A stretch of 5,595 nucleotides of DNA. Source: Nanobdellota archaeon (GTDB lineage: Archaea; Nanobdellota; Nanobdellia; Woesearchaeales; GW2011-AR9). The notes beneath the pieces were generated by a model. That model saw only the letters and a program-made list of their open reading frames with translations. It ran no database searches and was not told the origin of the DNA. This document shows, in pieces, positions 1 through 5,005 of the stretch (the first letter of the stretch is position 1; every line of letters starts with the position of its first letter). The stretch spans positions 1-5,595 of the forward strand of contig JAHJDQ010000197.1 of NCBI GenBank assembly GCA_018812355.1, written 5' to 3'. Position numbers and translations under genes: made by a program.

Positions 1-169
1 CAAGATGGCAATGATCTCCGTGTTTATGTGTAATCAAGAGAATATCAATATTATTCCATTCGTTGTTAAGATAAGATTCCTTGTATTGAAGATTTCCCGG
101 ATCAAGAAGGATTCTTTTACCTTCTGTTTCGATTAAGATACTGGATTGGGCAAAACGGGTGATTTTCAT
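1..169 (-). CDS. Metallo-beta-lactamase-fold hydrolase, N-terminal part (cut by left edge)
   Basis: The reverse strand reads from an ATG at 169 to the window edge without a stop, giving the first 56 residues. The start MKITRFAQSSILIET, then LLDPG at residues 21-25, and ITHKHGDHCH at residues 46-55 are the classic N-terminus of the metallo-beta-lactamase fold. Two beta strands lead to the HxHxDH signature (H48, H50, D52, H53) that binds two metal ions, usually zinc, at the active site. The short run-up to the motif is typical of the compact UlaG-like/UPF0173 branch, which are soluble cytoplasmic hydrolases, often of unknown substrate. Substrate and exact family cannot be fixed because the rest of the domain lies outside the window. 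The start is supported by a TATA-like box about 25 bases upstream. It diverges from the gene at 282. Confidence 0.88.
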   Translation of the reverse strand, partial: MKITRFAQSSILIETEGKRILLDPGNLQYKESYLNNEWNNIDILLITHKHGDHCHL

Positions 170-188
170 GAAGTAGTGTAATGTTGGG

Positions 189-199
189 TTTATTAAAAA
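189..199 (-). promoter_or_regulatory. TATA-like promoter of the metallo-beta-lactamase gene
   Basis: Read on the minus strand this is TTTTTAATAAA. Its centre lies about 25 bases before the ATG at 169, the spacing expected if transcription starts at the start codon (leaderless, archaeal type). No Shine-Dalgarno sequence precedes the ATG. Such boxes can occur by chance in AT-rich DNA, so the support is the repeated spacing seen across the window. Confidence 0.4.
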
Positions 200-242
200 C
201 TTTAAGTTCCTAAACATTTATTGGACTTTTTTTTAGGTGTGT

Positions 243-259
243 ATAATTAATTATTTAAA
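243..259 (+). promoter_or_regulatory. TATA box of the 104-residue gene, overlapping a 12-bp palindrome
   Basis: ATTTAAA at 253-259 is centred about 26 bases before the ATG at 282, so the transcript would begin at or next to the start codon. The box overlaps a perfect 12-bp palindrome, ATAATTAATTAT, at 243-254. A symmetrical element beside the TATA box could be part of the promoter (BRE region) or a site for a dimeric regulator, and it sits between two divergent genes. Confidence 0.5.
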
Positions 260-281
260 CTAGAGAGTTTTTCTTTACTTA

Positions 282-596
282 ATGAATCCCATTCCAAATC
301 CCATCACAGTAAATACTGGCGAACAAGAAAGAGTTTCTAAAACGATTGATCTTTTTTTTGTTGAAACAAAAGAATTTATTGAGGAAAATTATGAAGTGGA
401 TGAACCATATTTTCAGATCAAATCTGGTGAATTAGCATATAATTCAACACAGATAACAGATGATAGAATTACATACTTGTCATATAAAGATATGATTCTT
501 GCCAGTGTTTTTGAAACTAGAACAGAATTTAATTATATTCGCTATATATTCTTTCGGAATTTAGAGGGATTTGGAGAACTAGCGCCTAAAAAATAA
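282..596 (+). CDS. Hypothetical protein, 104 residues
   Basis: I do not recognise this protein. It is acidic overall and soluble-looking: no signal peptide, no transmembrane segment, no cysteines. After a proline-rich start (MNPIPNPIT) a helix-like stretch (residues about 14-37, with KTIDLFFVETKEFIEENY) leads into short aromatic-rich strands such as YFQIKSGELAY, YLSYKDMILASVFE and YIRYIFFRN, suggesting a small alpha/beta fold. The ATG has no Shine-Dalgarno sequence but has a TATA box 26 bases upstream, so a leaderless mRNA is likely. It stands alone: the upstream neighbour diverges, and immediately after the stop is a perfect terminator-type inverted repeat. The promoter, the terminator and the lack of a plausible competing frame make it a credible gene. 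Function is unknown. Confidence 0.75.
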   Translation: MNPIPNPITVNTGEQERVSKTIDLFFVETKEFIEENYEVDEPYFQIKSGELAYNSTQITDDRITYLSYKDMILASVFETRTEFNYIRYIFFRNLEGFGELAPKK

Positions 597-598
597 TT

Positions 599-633
599 GA
601 AACTAACATCGAAATTCCTGTTAGTTTCTTTTT
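599..633. terminator. Bidirectional terminator-like hairpin between convergent genes
   Basis: GAAACTAACA (599-608) and TGTTAGTTTC (619-628) form a perfect 10-bp stem with a 10-base loop. On the plus strand it is followed directly by TTTTT (629-633), three bases after the 104-residue gene. On the minus strand a T6 run follows about six bases after the stem, so it can also serve the yidD transcript. The geometry is that of an intrinsic terminator. Archaeal termination depends mainly on the U-tract, so the role of the stem is inferred. Confidence 0.7.
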
Positions 634-657
634 CCATACATAATGTAGGAAAATTTA

Positions 658-679
658 ACCCTTTTTGATTATTAAGGGT
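658..679 (-). terminator. Short inverted repeat over the yidD stop codon
   Basis: ACCCTT (658-663) pairs with AAGGGT (674-679) across a 10-base spacer, and the minus-strand stem is followed by TAAATTTT. It overlaps the last codons and stop of yidD. It could be a first, weaker termination or 3'-end protecting structure before the stronger hairpin at 599-628. A 6-bp stem in this base composition may be accidental. Confidence 0.25.
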
Positions 680-935
680 AATCCACACAAGAACCATAAT
701 TATTTGGTCTGCATCTTAAAATTCTTTTAATTGTTTTTATCCACCCTTTTAAAAAACCATATTTTTCAATCGCCATCAACCCATAATTAGAACAAGAGGG
801 ATAAAATCTGCATCTGGTTCCTTTCTTTTTTAAATAATTAGATATTCTTTTTTGATGTAGGTTAATTATAAGATAAATCGAAATCTTTTGTAGAAGATTA
901 TTTTTTTTTGTGATAAATTGTTTCTTGTTTGACAT
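672..935 (-). CDS. yidD: YidD family membrane protein insertion efficiency factor
   Basis: This 87-residue protein matches the YidD (DUF37, haemolytic domain) family along nearly its whole length. Visible are the amphipathic N-terminal helix (about residues 14-32, ISIYLIINLHQKRIS), the signature CRFYPSCSNY (residues 42-51), AIEKYGFLKGW (55-65), KRILRCRP (70-77) and a G-x3-D-x-P tail (81-87). The three family cysteines C42, C48 and C75 are present. In bacteria YidD sits at the inner face of the membrane near Sec/YidC and helps insert membrane proteins; that role is transferred by homology only. The usual bacterial neighbours (rpmH, rnpA, yidC) are absent. The ATG at 935 overlaps the preceding zinc-ribbon gene by 38 bases and has no Shine-Dalgarno sequence. 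No later in-frame Met precedes the signature, so the two genes are probably co-transcribed and translationally coupled, or a non-ATG start inside is used. Confidence 0.93.
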   Translation of the reverse strand: MSNKKQFITKKNNLLQKISIYLIINLHQKRISNYLKKKGTRCRFYPSCSNYGLMAIEKYGFLKGWIKTIKRILRCRPNNYGSCVDYP

Positions 936-1278
936 TTTTTGATTTACAGTTCGGACAACTATCTAAATCAGCCACTTTTTTCTCAGGAATTAAAGCACCG
1001 AAACAGCCCATTGGATTTCCGCAACAAAGAGTAGCAGTCATTATATTTTTGCTACAATTATACATTTTAGCACCACTCTCTTCAATTTTTTCTTGAGGTA
1101 GATAATACCATACTTTTCCACATTGGTTACAAGTGCATTTAATTTCTCGAAAAGTTTTATTTTTGTATTCCTGTTTACATTTAATACTGCAAAATCGTTT
1201 TCCATCAGATCTATAAATCAAACCAGTTTTAAACTTACTAAGTTCTGTTCTACAATTTGGGCAATTTTGCTTAATCAT
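898..1278 (-). CDS. Cysteine-rich zinc-ribbon protein, 126 residues
   Basis: Thirteen cysteines are arranged in pairs. CPNC (6-9) with FCSIKC (C30, C34) forms a first treble-clef or MYM/TRASH-like finger. CTCNQC (48-53) pairs with either the C85-C86/C92 cluster or the distal CPNC (108-111) as a second ribbon, separated by a small glycine/methionine-rich stretch (CCGNPMGCFGAL). No catalytic motif or membrane segment is seen, and the C-terminus is basic (HKKK). Such proteins bind zinc and usually act in nucleic-acid or protein contacts, but no specific function can be given. A TTTAAA box lies 27 bases before the ATG, so the mRNA is probably leaderless. The gene overlaps yidD downstream by 38 bases and is likely the first gene of a two-gene operon. 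The fold call is firm; the function is unknown. Confidence 0.85.
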   Translation of the reverse strand: MIKQNCPNCRTELSKFKTGLIYRSDGKRFCSIKCKQEYKNKTFREIKCTCNQCGKVWYYLPQEKIEESGAKMYNCSKNIMTATLCCGNPMGCFGALIPEKKVADLDSCPNCKSKNVKQETIYHKKK

Positions 1279-1293
1279 AATTAATAATTGTTG

Positions 1294-1455
1294 ATGCTTC
1301 TATTTAAAGTTTTCTCGCTCTATTCATTTTTTGAAAGGGCGTCATTTCCTATCATTCTTTTTAAGGAATTAATAAATATAGTTTTGTTTTATATAAAAAG
1401 GAACTCTACATCTAAAAATTTCAGGAAAAATCAAATAAAACGAATATCAAGCTAA
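1294..1455 (+). CDS. Possible small membrane protein, 53 residues (tentative)
   Basis: An ATG at 1294 opens a 53-codon frame that spans the whole gap between two minus-strand genes and ends at TAA 1453-1455, overlapping the last nine bases of the lysine-rich gene. The predicted product starts with hydrophobic stretches (MLLFKVFSLYSFF; FPIILF and NIVLFYI) and ends in a basic tail (KNFRKNQIKR), as a small membrane-anchored peptide would. Against it: no well-placed TATA box or Shine-Dalgarno sequence precedes the ATG, it runs across the promoter of the zinc-ribbon gene, and T-rich DNA encodes hydrophobic residues by default. A chance frame is at least as likely. Confidence 0.18.
   Translation: MLLFKVFSLYSFFERASFPIILFKELINIVLFYIKRNSTSKNFRKNQIKRISS
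1301..1309 (-). promoter_or_regulatory. TATA box of the zinc-ribbon/yidD unit
   Basis: On the minus strand this reads CTTTAAATA. It is centred 27 bases before the ATG at 1278 and there is no Shine-Dalgarno sequence between, the pattern of an archaeal leaderless promoter. It probably drives both the zinc-ribbon gene and yidD. Confidence 0.6.
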
Positions 1456-1755
1456 CATTTTTTGCTTAATTTTTTTGATGTTTTTAAGTTTGTCAAGTGC
1501 TTTTTCATTGCCTTGTTTTTTTAGTGTTACTTCAATTAGTTTCCATTCCAGTTTATTAATCTCTTTTTTTAGCAACTTTTTCTTGTCTTTGTCATGCTCA
1601 CTAAAAAATTTCTTTTTCAGATTCCATATTTTTGCAAGCTTTTGTTTAAATCCTGGGGTTTTTATTTTTCCAATTCCCATTAAAGTTTTGCCATCATCTT
1701 CTAGTTTAGCTTGTAATTTTGATTTTTTATTTTCTGATTTCTTTATCTTTTTCAT
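1447..1755 (-). CDS. Lysine-rich coiled-coil-like protein, 102 residues
   Basis: About one third of the residues (34 of 102) are lysine. The N-terminus is a basic tail (MKKIKKSENKKSK), followed by a short glycine-containing segment (GKTLMGIGKIKTPGF, residues 22-36) and then nearly continuous predicted helix to the end, with leucine/isoleucine spacing compatible with a coiled coil (about residues 58-100). There is no signal peptide, cysteine or catalytic motif. The strong basic charge suggests binding to nucleic acid or ribosomes, but that is inference from composition. A TTTAAA box lies about 28 bases before the ATG. The opposite strand is open over almost the same interval, but its product is an implausible Phe/Ser-rich string and is best read as the mirror of this gene. 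The specific family is not recognised. Confidence 0.65.
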   Translation of the reverse strand: MKKIKKSENKKSKLQAKLEDDGKTLMGIGKIKTPGFKQKLAKIWNLKKKFFSEHDKDKKKLLKKEINKLEWKLIEVTLKKQGNEKALDKLKNIKKIKQKMLA

Positions 1756-1779
1756 ATCATCTTTTCCTTTGTTTAACTG

Positions 1780-1787
1780 ATTTAAAT
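1780..1787 (-). promoter_or_regulatory. TATA box of the lysine-rich gene
   Basis: The self-complementary ATTTAAAT is centred 28-29 bases before the ATG at 1755, giving a leader of only a few bases. A weak purine stretch (AAGGA) lies about ten bases before the ATG, but would fall around or upstream of the predicted transcript start. Confidence 0.5.
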
Positions 1788-1831
1788 GTAAGTGTTTATG
1801 TTTTTATAAGTTTTGTTTTTTTCTTTTCCAT

Positions 1832-1845
1832 TTATATTAATATAA
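1832..1845. repeat. 14-bp AT palindrome downstream of the winged-helix gene
   Basis: TTATATTAATATAA is perfectly self-complementary and lies 16 bases beyond the stop of the winged-helix gene, upstream of the lysine-rich gene's promoter. It could be a regulator site or a weak 3' structure, but in such AT-rich DNA a palindrome of this kind may be accidental. The minus strand past this stop is A-rich rather than T-rich, so no obvious terminator separates the two genes. Confidence 0.25.
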
Positions 1846-1860
1846 TCACCCTCTTGTTTT

Positions 1861-2502
1861 TCATTTTAAATCACTAAACGGATTTTCATTCGGCCCATCT
1901 TCAATCATCTTATCTGCTAATTTTTTCAGTTCTGGAGATAAAGATGGATCTTTTTTTGCTCGTAGAATTAATATATCCATCTCGATCCAAGAAATTATGT
2001 CTGATATTGAATATAAGTCATTATCCTTCCAATTAGTGGCTTCACAAACTTCTCCTTTTGCAAAATGGACAATATAATTTAAGATCTGGTTACGAACATT
2101 TTTTAATAGGTTACAATAATCTTTATCGTTATACCTGTAATTTAAACTATAAAAAGACCAAATAAACAAATCTATTAGTTCTTCCCGGTTATATTTATAT
2201 ATCCCTCTTTTATCTTTTTTTAATATTTTAAAAGAGTTTGATTTTTTAAATTGTCCTCTTGAATCACGAAATACAATCCCTTTTTCTAATTGATTTATGT
2301 ATTTATGTACTGGTGCGTTGTTGACTTTTTCAGTCATAGATTTGCCATATGCTTTTCGAAATATATCATCGTAAGTAGCATATCCATTCATTTCTACCAA
2401 GTTAACTATTGCAAGTAGAACAGTTCCTGCTCTTGAACTTGATAAAAATGCTTCTGTTAACTCAATTGATTTGTTTTCCCTATATTCTTCTTTATTAGAC
2501 AT
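1861..2502 (-). CDS. Probable winged-helix DNA-binding protein, 213 residues
   Basis: I chose the ATG at 2502. The frame can extend to a TTG at 2526, but the likely TATA box (2537-2545) puts the transcript start near 2515, inside that extension, and AAGGA sits eight bases before the ATG. Residues about 22-93 look like a winged helix-turn-helix: helix SRAGTVLLAIVNLVEMNG, helix TYDDIFRKAYG, recognition-type helix VNNAPVHKYINQLEKG, then a wing (VFRDSRGQFKKSNSFKI). The C-terminal 120 residues are helical, with aromatic stretches (LIDLFIWSFYSLNYRYND) and a polar end (NENPFSDLK), perhaps a dimerisation or ligand domain; I do not recognise it. There is no membrane segment. It diverges from the nuclease gene across 126 bases with repeats in both promoters, so it may regulate itself and the nuclease. 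G+C is low (13 of 60 in one sampled line). Confidence 0.7.
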   Translation of the reverse strand: MSNKEEYRENKSIELTEAFLSSSRAGTVLLAIVNLVEMNGYATYDDIFRKAYGKSMTEKVNNAPVHKYINQLEKGIVFRDSRGQFKKSNSFKILKKDKRGIYKYNREELIDLFIWSFYSLNYRYNDKDYCNLLKNVRNQILNYIVHFAKGEVCEATNWKDNDLYSISDIISWIEMDILILRAKKDPSLSPELKKLADKMIEDGPNENPFSDLK

Positions 2503-2520
2503 GATTTCGTTCCTTAACCA

Positions 2521-2545
2521 AGTCAAATAGTCACCATTTTATAAA
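2521..2545 (-). promoter_or_regulatory. Promoter of the winged-helix gene with a tandem TGACT repeat
   Basis: On the minus strand TTTATAAAA (2537-2545) is a good TATA box with a predicted transcript start near 2515. Between box and start lies TGACT-ATT-TGACT (2521-2533), a direct repeat with an 8-base period. Repeats at this place are where archaeal repressors commonly bind to block polymerase; that use here is inferred. Confidence 0.4.
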
Positions 2546-2587
2546 TTTATTGGCTAGTTGCCAGTAACTATGGGGGATATAGTTAAA

Positions 2588-2616
2588 TTTAAATAGGAGC
2601 CCCATTTTGAGAATGG
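2588..2616 (+). promoter_or_regulatory. Promoter of the nuclease gene with an inverted repeat at the transcript start
   Basis: TTTAAATA (2588-2595) is a TATA box that would start transcription near 2618, about ten bases before the ATG at 2629. CCATT (2602-2606) and AATGG (2612-2616) form a perfect inverted repeat with a 5-base spacer just before that start. GGAG at 2615-2618 could act as a Shine-Dalgarno sequence if the transcript begins slightly upstream. Confidence 0.4.
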
Positions 2617-2628
2617 AGAAAATAGAAA

Positions 2629-3927
2629 ATGAACAAGAATAATTTTTTTGAATCACTTTTCACTTTTAAAGAAGAGCCGTCTAAAGAACCCAAAGAAGAT
2701 TTTTTTACTGAGATAATCAAATTTATTCTTGAAAAAGACTTGGAATTAACTAAAAGGTATATAAAACACCTGTTTTCTAATTTATTTGATAATAAACAGA
2801 TTTCATTTGTGGATACCCAAATAGGGGGAATGGGAAGATACGATCTAGTGATAGAGTTTACTACTGGCGAACGCATTGTTTTCGAACATAAAATTGAAGC
2901 TAAAGAGCATAATAATCAAATTTCAAGATATCTTAAAGATAAAGATAATTATGTAGTCTATATCACCCCCAGTTCCTTTGAAAAAATAGAACTGAAAAAG
3001 AAATATGGATTAGAAAATCGATTTAAAGTATTAACTTGGAATGATTTATTTGATGATTTTTTTAAAAAATACAACCCAGCGAGTGATATCTATAGTATTT
3101 ATGATGAATTTATTGATTATTATAGAGAAATATTTGAACTTTTTGATTTTGAAAACTTTGATCTTGATAAAGTTGAAAGCGTATGGGTTGGAAATGCAAC
3201 CATGTTAAAAGAGATGAACAAATTTTTAAAATCGCTAATCAAAGAAAATAAAGACTCTTCTTTTGATTGTTATTTGAACAATTATTATTTGAGAAAATCA
3301 AGAGACAACTATGATATTGTAGCAGTTTTTGATTATTTTGAAGAAGGGAAAAATAGAAGTCCTTTTGTAAATTTTGAGCTGTATCTCAAGAGGTTTAAGG
3401 AATATGATCAATTATATGTAGATAATAATTTTATTATAGATAAAGATCATATTTCATATACATTTCCAATGATAAATCATATTGAAGAGTATAAATTGTT
3501 TAAAAAATCAGTGAAAACAATACTCGCTCTTAAAAACTATCACAGATATAGTGATTCAATCAATATTAATACAGAACCAAAATTCAATCTTGATTTTAAT
3601 GAATTAAAAAAAGGTTTTGACCTATTTGAAAATATAAAAACTCTTAATAGTAAATTAAGATACGAACTATCAAGCGATTTAAATCTTCAATTTGAAGAAT
3701 ATTCCGCAGATTTTAATGAATTTTCTTTTTTCTTTAAACATAAGAACAAAGAAATACCCTTGGGGATGAGACTATTAAAAAATAGAATTCAATTGTTTAT
3801 ACAAAAGGATATAAATAGAGGAGATTTTGCTTCTGCTAGATTAACGGAGTTATTATCTGATAAGAAAGACCAATATAAAATTATTAAGAATTGGTTCAAA
3901 GAAAAAATAACTAAACTTTTAAACTAA
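2629..3927 (+). CDS. PD-(D/E)XK nuclease family protein, 432 residues
   Basis: The N-terminal ~105 residues carry the PD-(D/E)XK nuclease core. A helix EDFFTEIIKFILEKD contains E28. GRYDLVIEF supplies metal-binding D72, and the next strand, IVFEHKIEA, supplies E86 and K88 (the E-x-K motif). QISRY (Q97, Y101) is the QxxxY motif of RecB-like members. The order TE - D - ExK - Q...Y resembles PDDEXK_4-type proteins. The expected role is metal-dependent DNA cleavage, with the target unknown. Residues about 150-432 are mixed alpha/beta, rich in Asp, Asn, Phe and Tyr, with no membrane segment and no family I recognise; they may hold target recognition. All catalytic positions are intact. G+C is very low (10 and 14 of 60 in two sampled lines), suggesting acquisition. 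It diverges from a winged-helix gene; stand-alone nucleases of this kind are often found in defence or mobile regions, but no methylase or other partner is present here. Confidence 0.85.
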   Translation: MNKNNFFESLFTFKEEPSKEPKEDFFTEIIKFILEKDLELTKRYIKHLFSNLFDNKQISFVDTQIGGMGRYDLVIEFTTGERIVFEHKIEAKEHNNQISRYLKDKDNYVVYITPSSFEKIELKKKYGLENRFKVLTWNDLFDDFFKKYNPASDIYSIYDEFIDYYREIFELFDFENFDLDKVESVWVGNATMLKEMNKFLKSLIKENKDSSFDCYLNNYYLRKSRDNYDIVAVFDYFEEGKNRSPFVNFELYLKRFKEYDQLYVDNNFIIDKDHISYTFPMINHIEEYKLFKKSVKTILALKNYHRYSDSININTEPKFNLDFNELKKGFDLFENIKTLNSKLRYELSSDLNLQFEEYSADFNEFSFFFKHKNKEIPLGMRLLKNRIQLFIQKDINRGDFASARLTELLSDKKDQYKIIKNWFKEKITKLLN

Positions 3928-4132
3928 CTAGTTGAATAATTCAGGAAAAGAGGGCTAGTGTGTATTTTTACCATAATAAAATTTATCCGGCGGAGAACTG
4001 AATTATATCCATAGGCATCCATTTTGCAGCATAGAAGTCTTTTTATTAAAGAAATTAAAATTTAATATAGACAAAATGAAGAGTTCTATTATCAATAAAG
4101 TTATATATCAGTATTATATTTAATATCAAAAC
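3928..4132. other. Intergenic region, 205 bases, with no clear gene
   Basis: The first part holds a T5 tract (3965-3969) that could end the nuclease transcript. A 9-bp inverted repeat (ATAATTCAG at 3936-3944, CTGAATTAT at 3998-4006) is separated by 53 bases and encloses a small G+C-richer patch (ATCCGGCGGAG, 3985-3995). A minus-strand frame of 32 codons (4022 to 3924) and a plus-strand frame of 15 codons (4076-4123) exist but are not convincing. No tRNA arms, CRISPR repeat or insertion-sequence end was seen. Confidence 0.5.
4101..4108 (+). promoter_or_regulatory. TATA box of the 257-residue gene
   Basis: TTATATAT is centred 28-29 bases before the ATG at 4133 and no Shine-Dalgarno sequence lies between, so the mRNA is probably leaderless. 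A second AT-rich element (AAATTTAATATA, about 4058-4069) could give a start near 4090 instead. Confidence 0.5.
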
Positions 4133-4906
4133 ATGACAACTACATTTTATTCAGAACAAGAACTTGAAACTATTACAGCCCAATTGCTGGGCAAGGTTTT
4201 AGATGCAGATAATGTTGTTGAAGTCTTGAAAGGAATCAAGCAGAAATATCTTTCTGAACATGATTTTAAACTCAAAGCATCATTGGATCCCGTAAATCAG
4301 AGTTTATCTTCCAACCTTATTTCCTATTGTACTGAAGTAGAAAGACCGTTAGGACAAAGGTTATTTGAGGTACACAATAAAATTGAAATAGGTGATGATA
4401 CCGTAAATTTTTCAGAAACTCTTAAACTGAATTTACAATCTCTGTTGTTTGCGCGGGAATTTGGCCCGTATGTTAATGAGAGAGAGTATAGGACAAATTC
4501 TCCCCCAGTAAGAACACTTGCAAAAACACTTGCTAAAAGAGCAAGATTACCAAAAGACAATGAGTATCTACCTTGGCTGGCTGGTTGCATTGATGATGCC
4601 TTAAAATACGATCAATTAAAGCAAGGGAAGTATGCTTTCTTATTTATTCAGCTTAAAGAGAATTCTCAAGTAGGATATGAAGAACCGGGAGGACCATGGC
4701 CGTTGTCAGAAGAAATATTACATCCTCCAAAAACCGGGAACATTTTAATGACAATGTTTAATGATGTTAGGGACTCCAAAGGCATACGTGAATTTCATAG
4801 TTGGAGGTCACGTACTTATGATGCTACAAAACCAGACAAGCTAACACTCCTCGTTCATAATACAATTTATCGTTTTGCCATGCCAGAAATAGAGACAATA
4901 AAATAG
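4133..4906 (+). CDS. Hypothetical protein, 257 residues
   Basis: I do not recognise the family. The protein looks soluble, with no signal peptide or membrane segment. The N-terminal ~110 residues are mostly helical (QELETITAQLLGKVLDADN, VVEVLKGIKQKYL, ETLKLNLQSLLFAREFG). A basic segment follows (PPVRTLAKTLAKRARLPKDNE, within about 124-144), then a tryptophan/helix block (LPWLAGCIDDALKYDQ). A C-terminal half with probable strands (YAFLFIQLKE, NILMTMFND, LTLLVHNTIYRFAMPE) and a proline/glycine loop (GYEEPGGPWPLSEE, about 183-196) suggests a compact second domain. No catalytic motif is obvious. G+C is clearly higher than in the nuclease gene (25-26 of 60 in two sampled lines against 10-14), so it probably has a different history. 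It appears monocistronic, with its own leaderless-type promoter, and converges with the 101-residue gene. Confidence 0.85.
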   Translation: MTTTFYSEQELETITAQLLGKVLDADNVVEVLKGIKQKYLSEHDFKLKASLDPVNQSLSSNLISYCTEVERPLGQRLFEVHNKIEIGDDTVNFSETLKLNLQSLLFAREFGPYVNEREYRTNSPPVRTLAKTLAKRARLPKDNEYLPWLAGCIDDALKYDQLKQGKYAFLFIQLKENSQVGYEEPGGPWPLSEEILHPPKTGNILMTMFNDVRDSKGIREFHSWRSRTYDATKPDKLTLLVHNTIYRFAMPEIETIK

Positions 4907-4972
4907 GTCAAAAGATAATTGTTTAATAAAGTCAATCTTCTTCTTATTGTATAAATGGTGTCTGGAATGAGA

Positions 4973-5005
4973 TTTTTTCTTCGCGTTAATTATAAATATT
5001 TTTTT
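4973..5005 (+). terminator. T-tracts downstream of the 257-residue gene
   Basis: Two plus-strand T runs, T6 at 4973-4978 and T7 at 4999-5005, lie 66-100 bases past the stop, the type of oligo-T signal that terminates archaeal RNA polymerase. No stable stem precedes them. The second run already lies within the 3' end of the convergent gene. Confidence 0.35.

Noticed and set aside
1475..1780. Plus-strand 101-codon frame opposite the lysine-rich gene
   Set aside because: The product is a Phe/Ser/Leu-rich string, as expected from the complement of lysine codons; it has no promoter or ribosome binding signal and the minus-strand gene has both a TATA box and plausible protein character.
2589..2876. 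Minus-strand 95-codon frame over the start of the nuclease
   Set aside because: It lies opposite the well-supported nuclease core and its product has no protein-family character.
3936..4006. 9-bp inverted repeat (ATAATTCAG / CTGAATTAT) as insertion-sequence ends or an RNA stem
   Set aside because: The 53-base interior holds no gene or further pairing, there are no flanking target duplications, and a 9-bp match is easily found by chance in about 200 bases of AT-rich DNA.
3924..4022. Minus-strand 32-codon frame between the nuclease and the 257-residue gene
   Set aside because: It is very short, overlaps the nuclease stop codon, and is supported only by one weakly placed AT-rich box.
4391..4425. 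GTGATGA resembling box C of a C/D guide RNA
   Set aside because: It lies inside the 257-residue coding sequence and lacks a correctly placed D box and the internal C'/D' pair.
4324..4590. Minus-strand 88-codon frame inside the 257-residue gene
   Set aside because: It is fully antisense to a complete, promoter-supported gene and has no promoter of its own.
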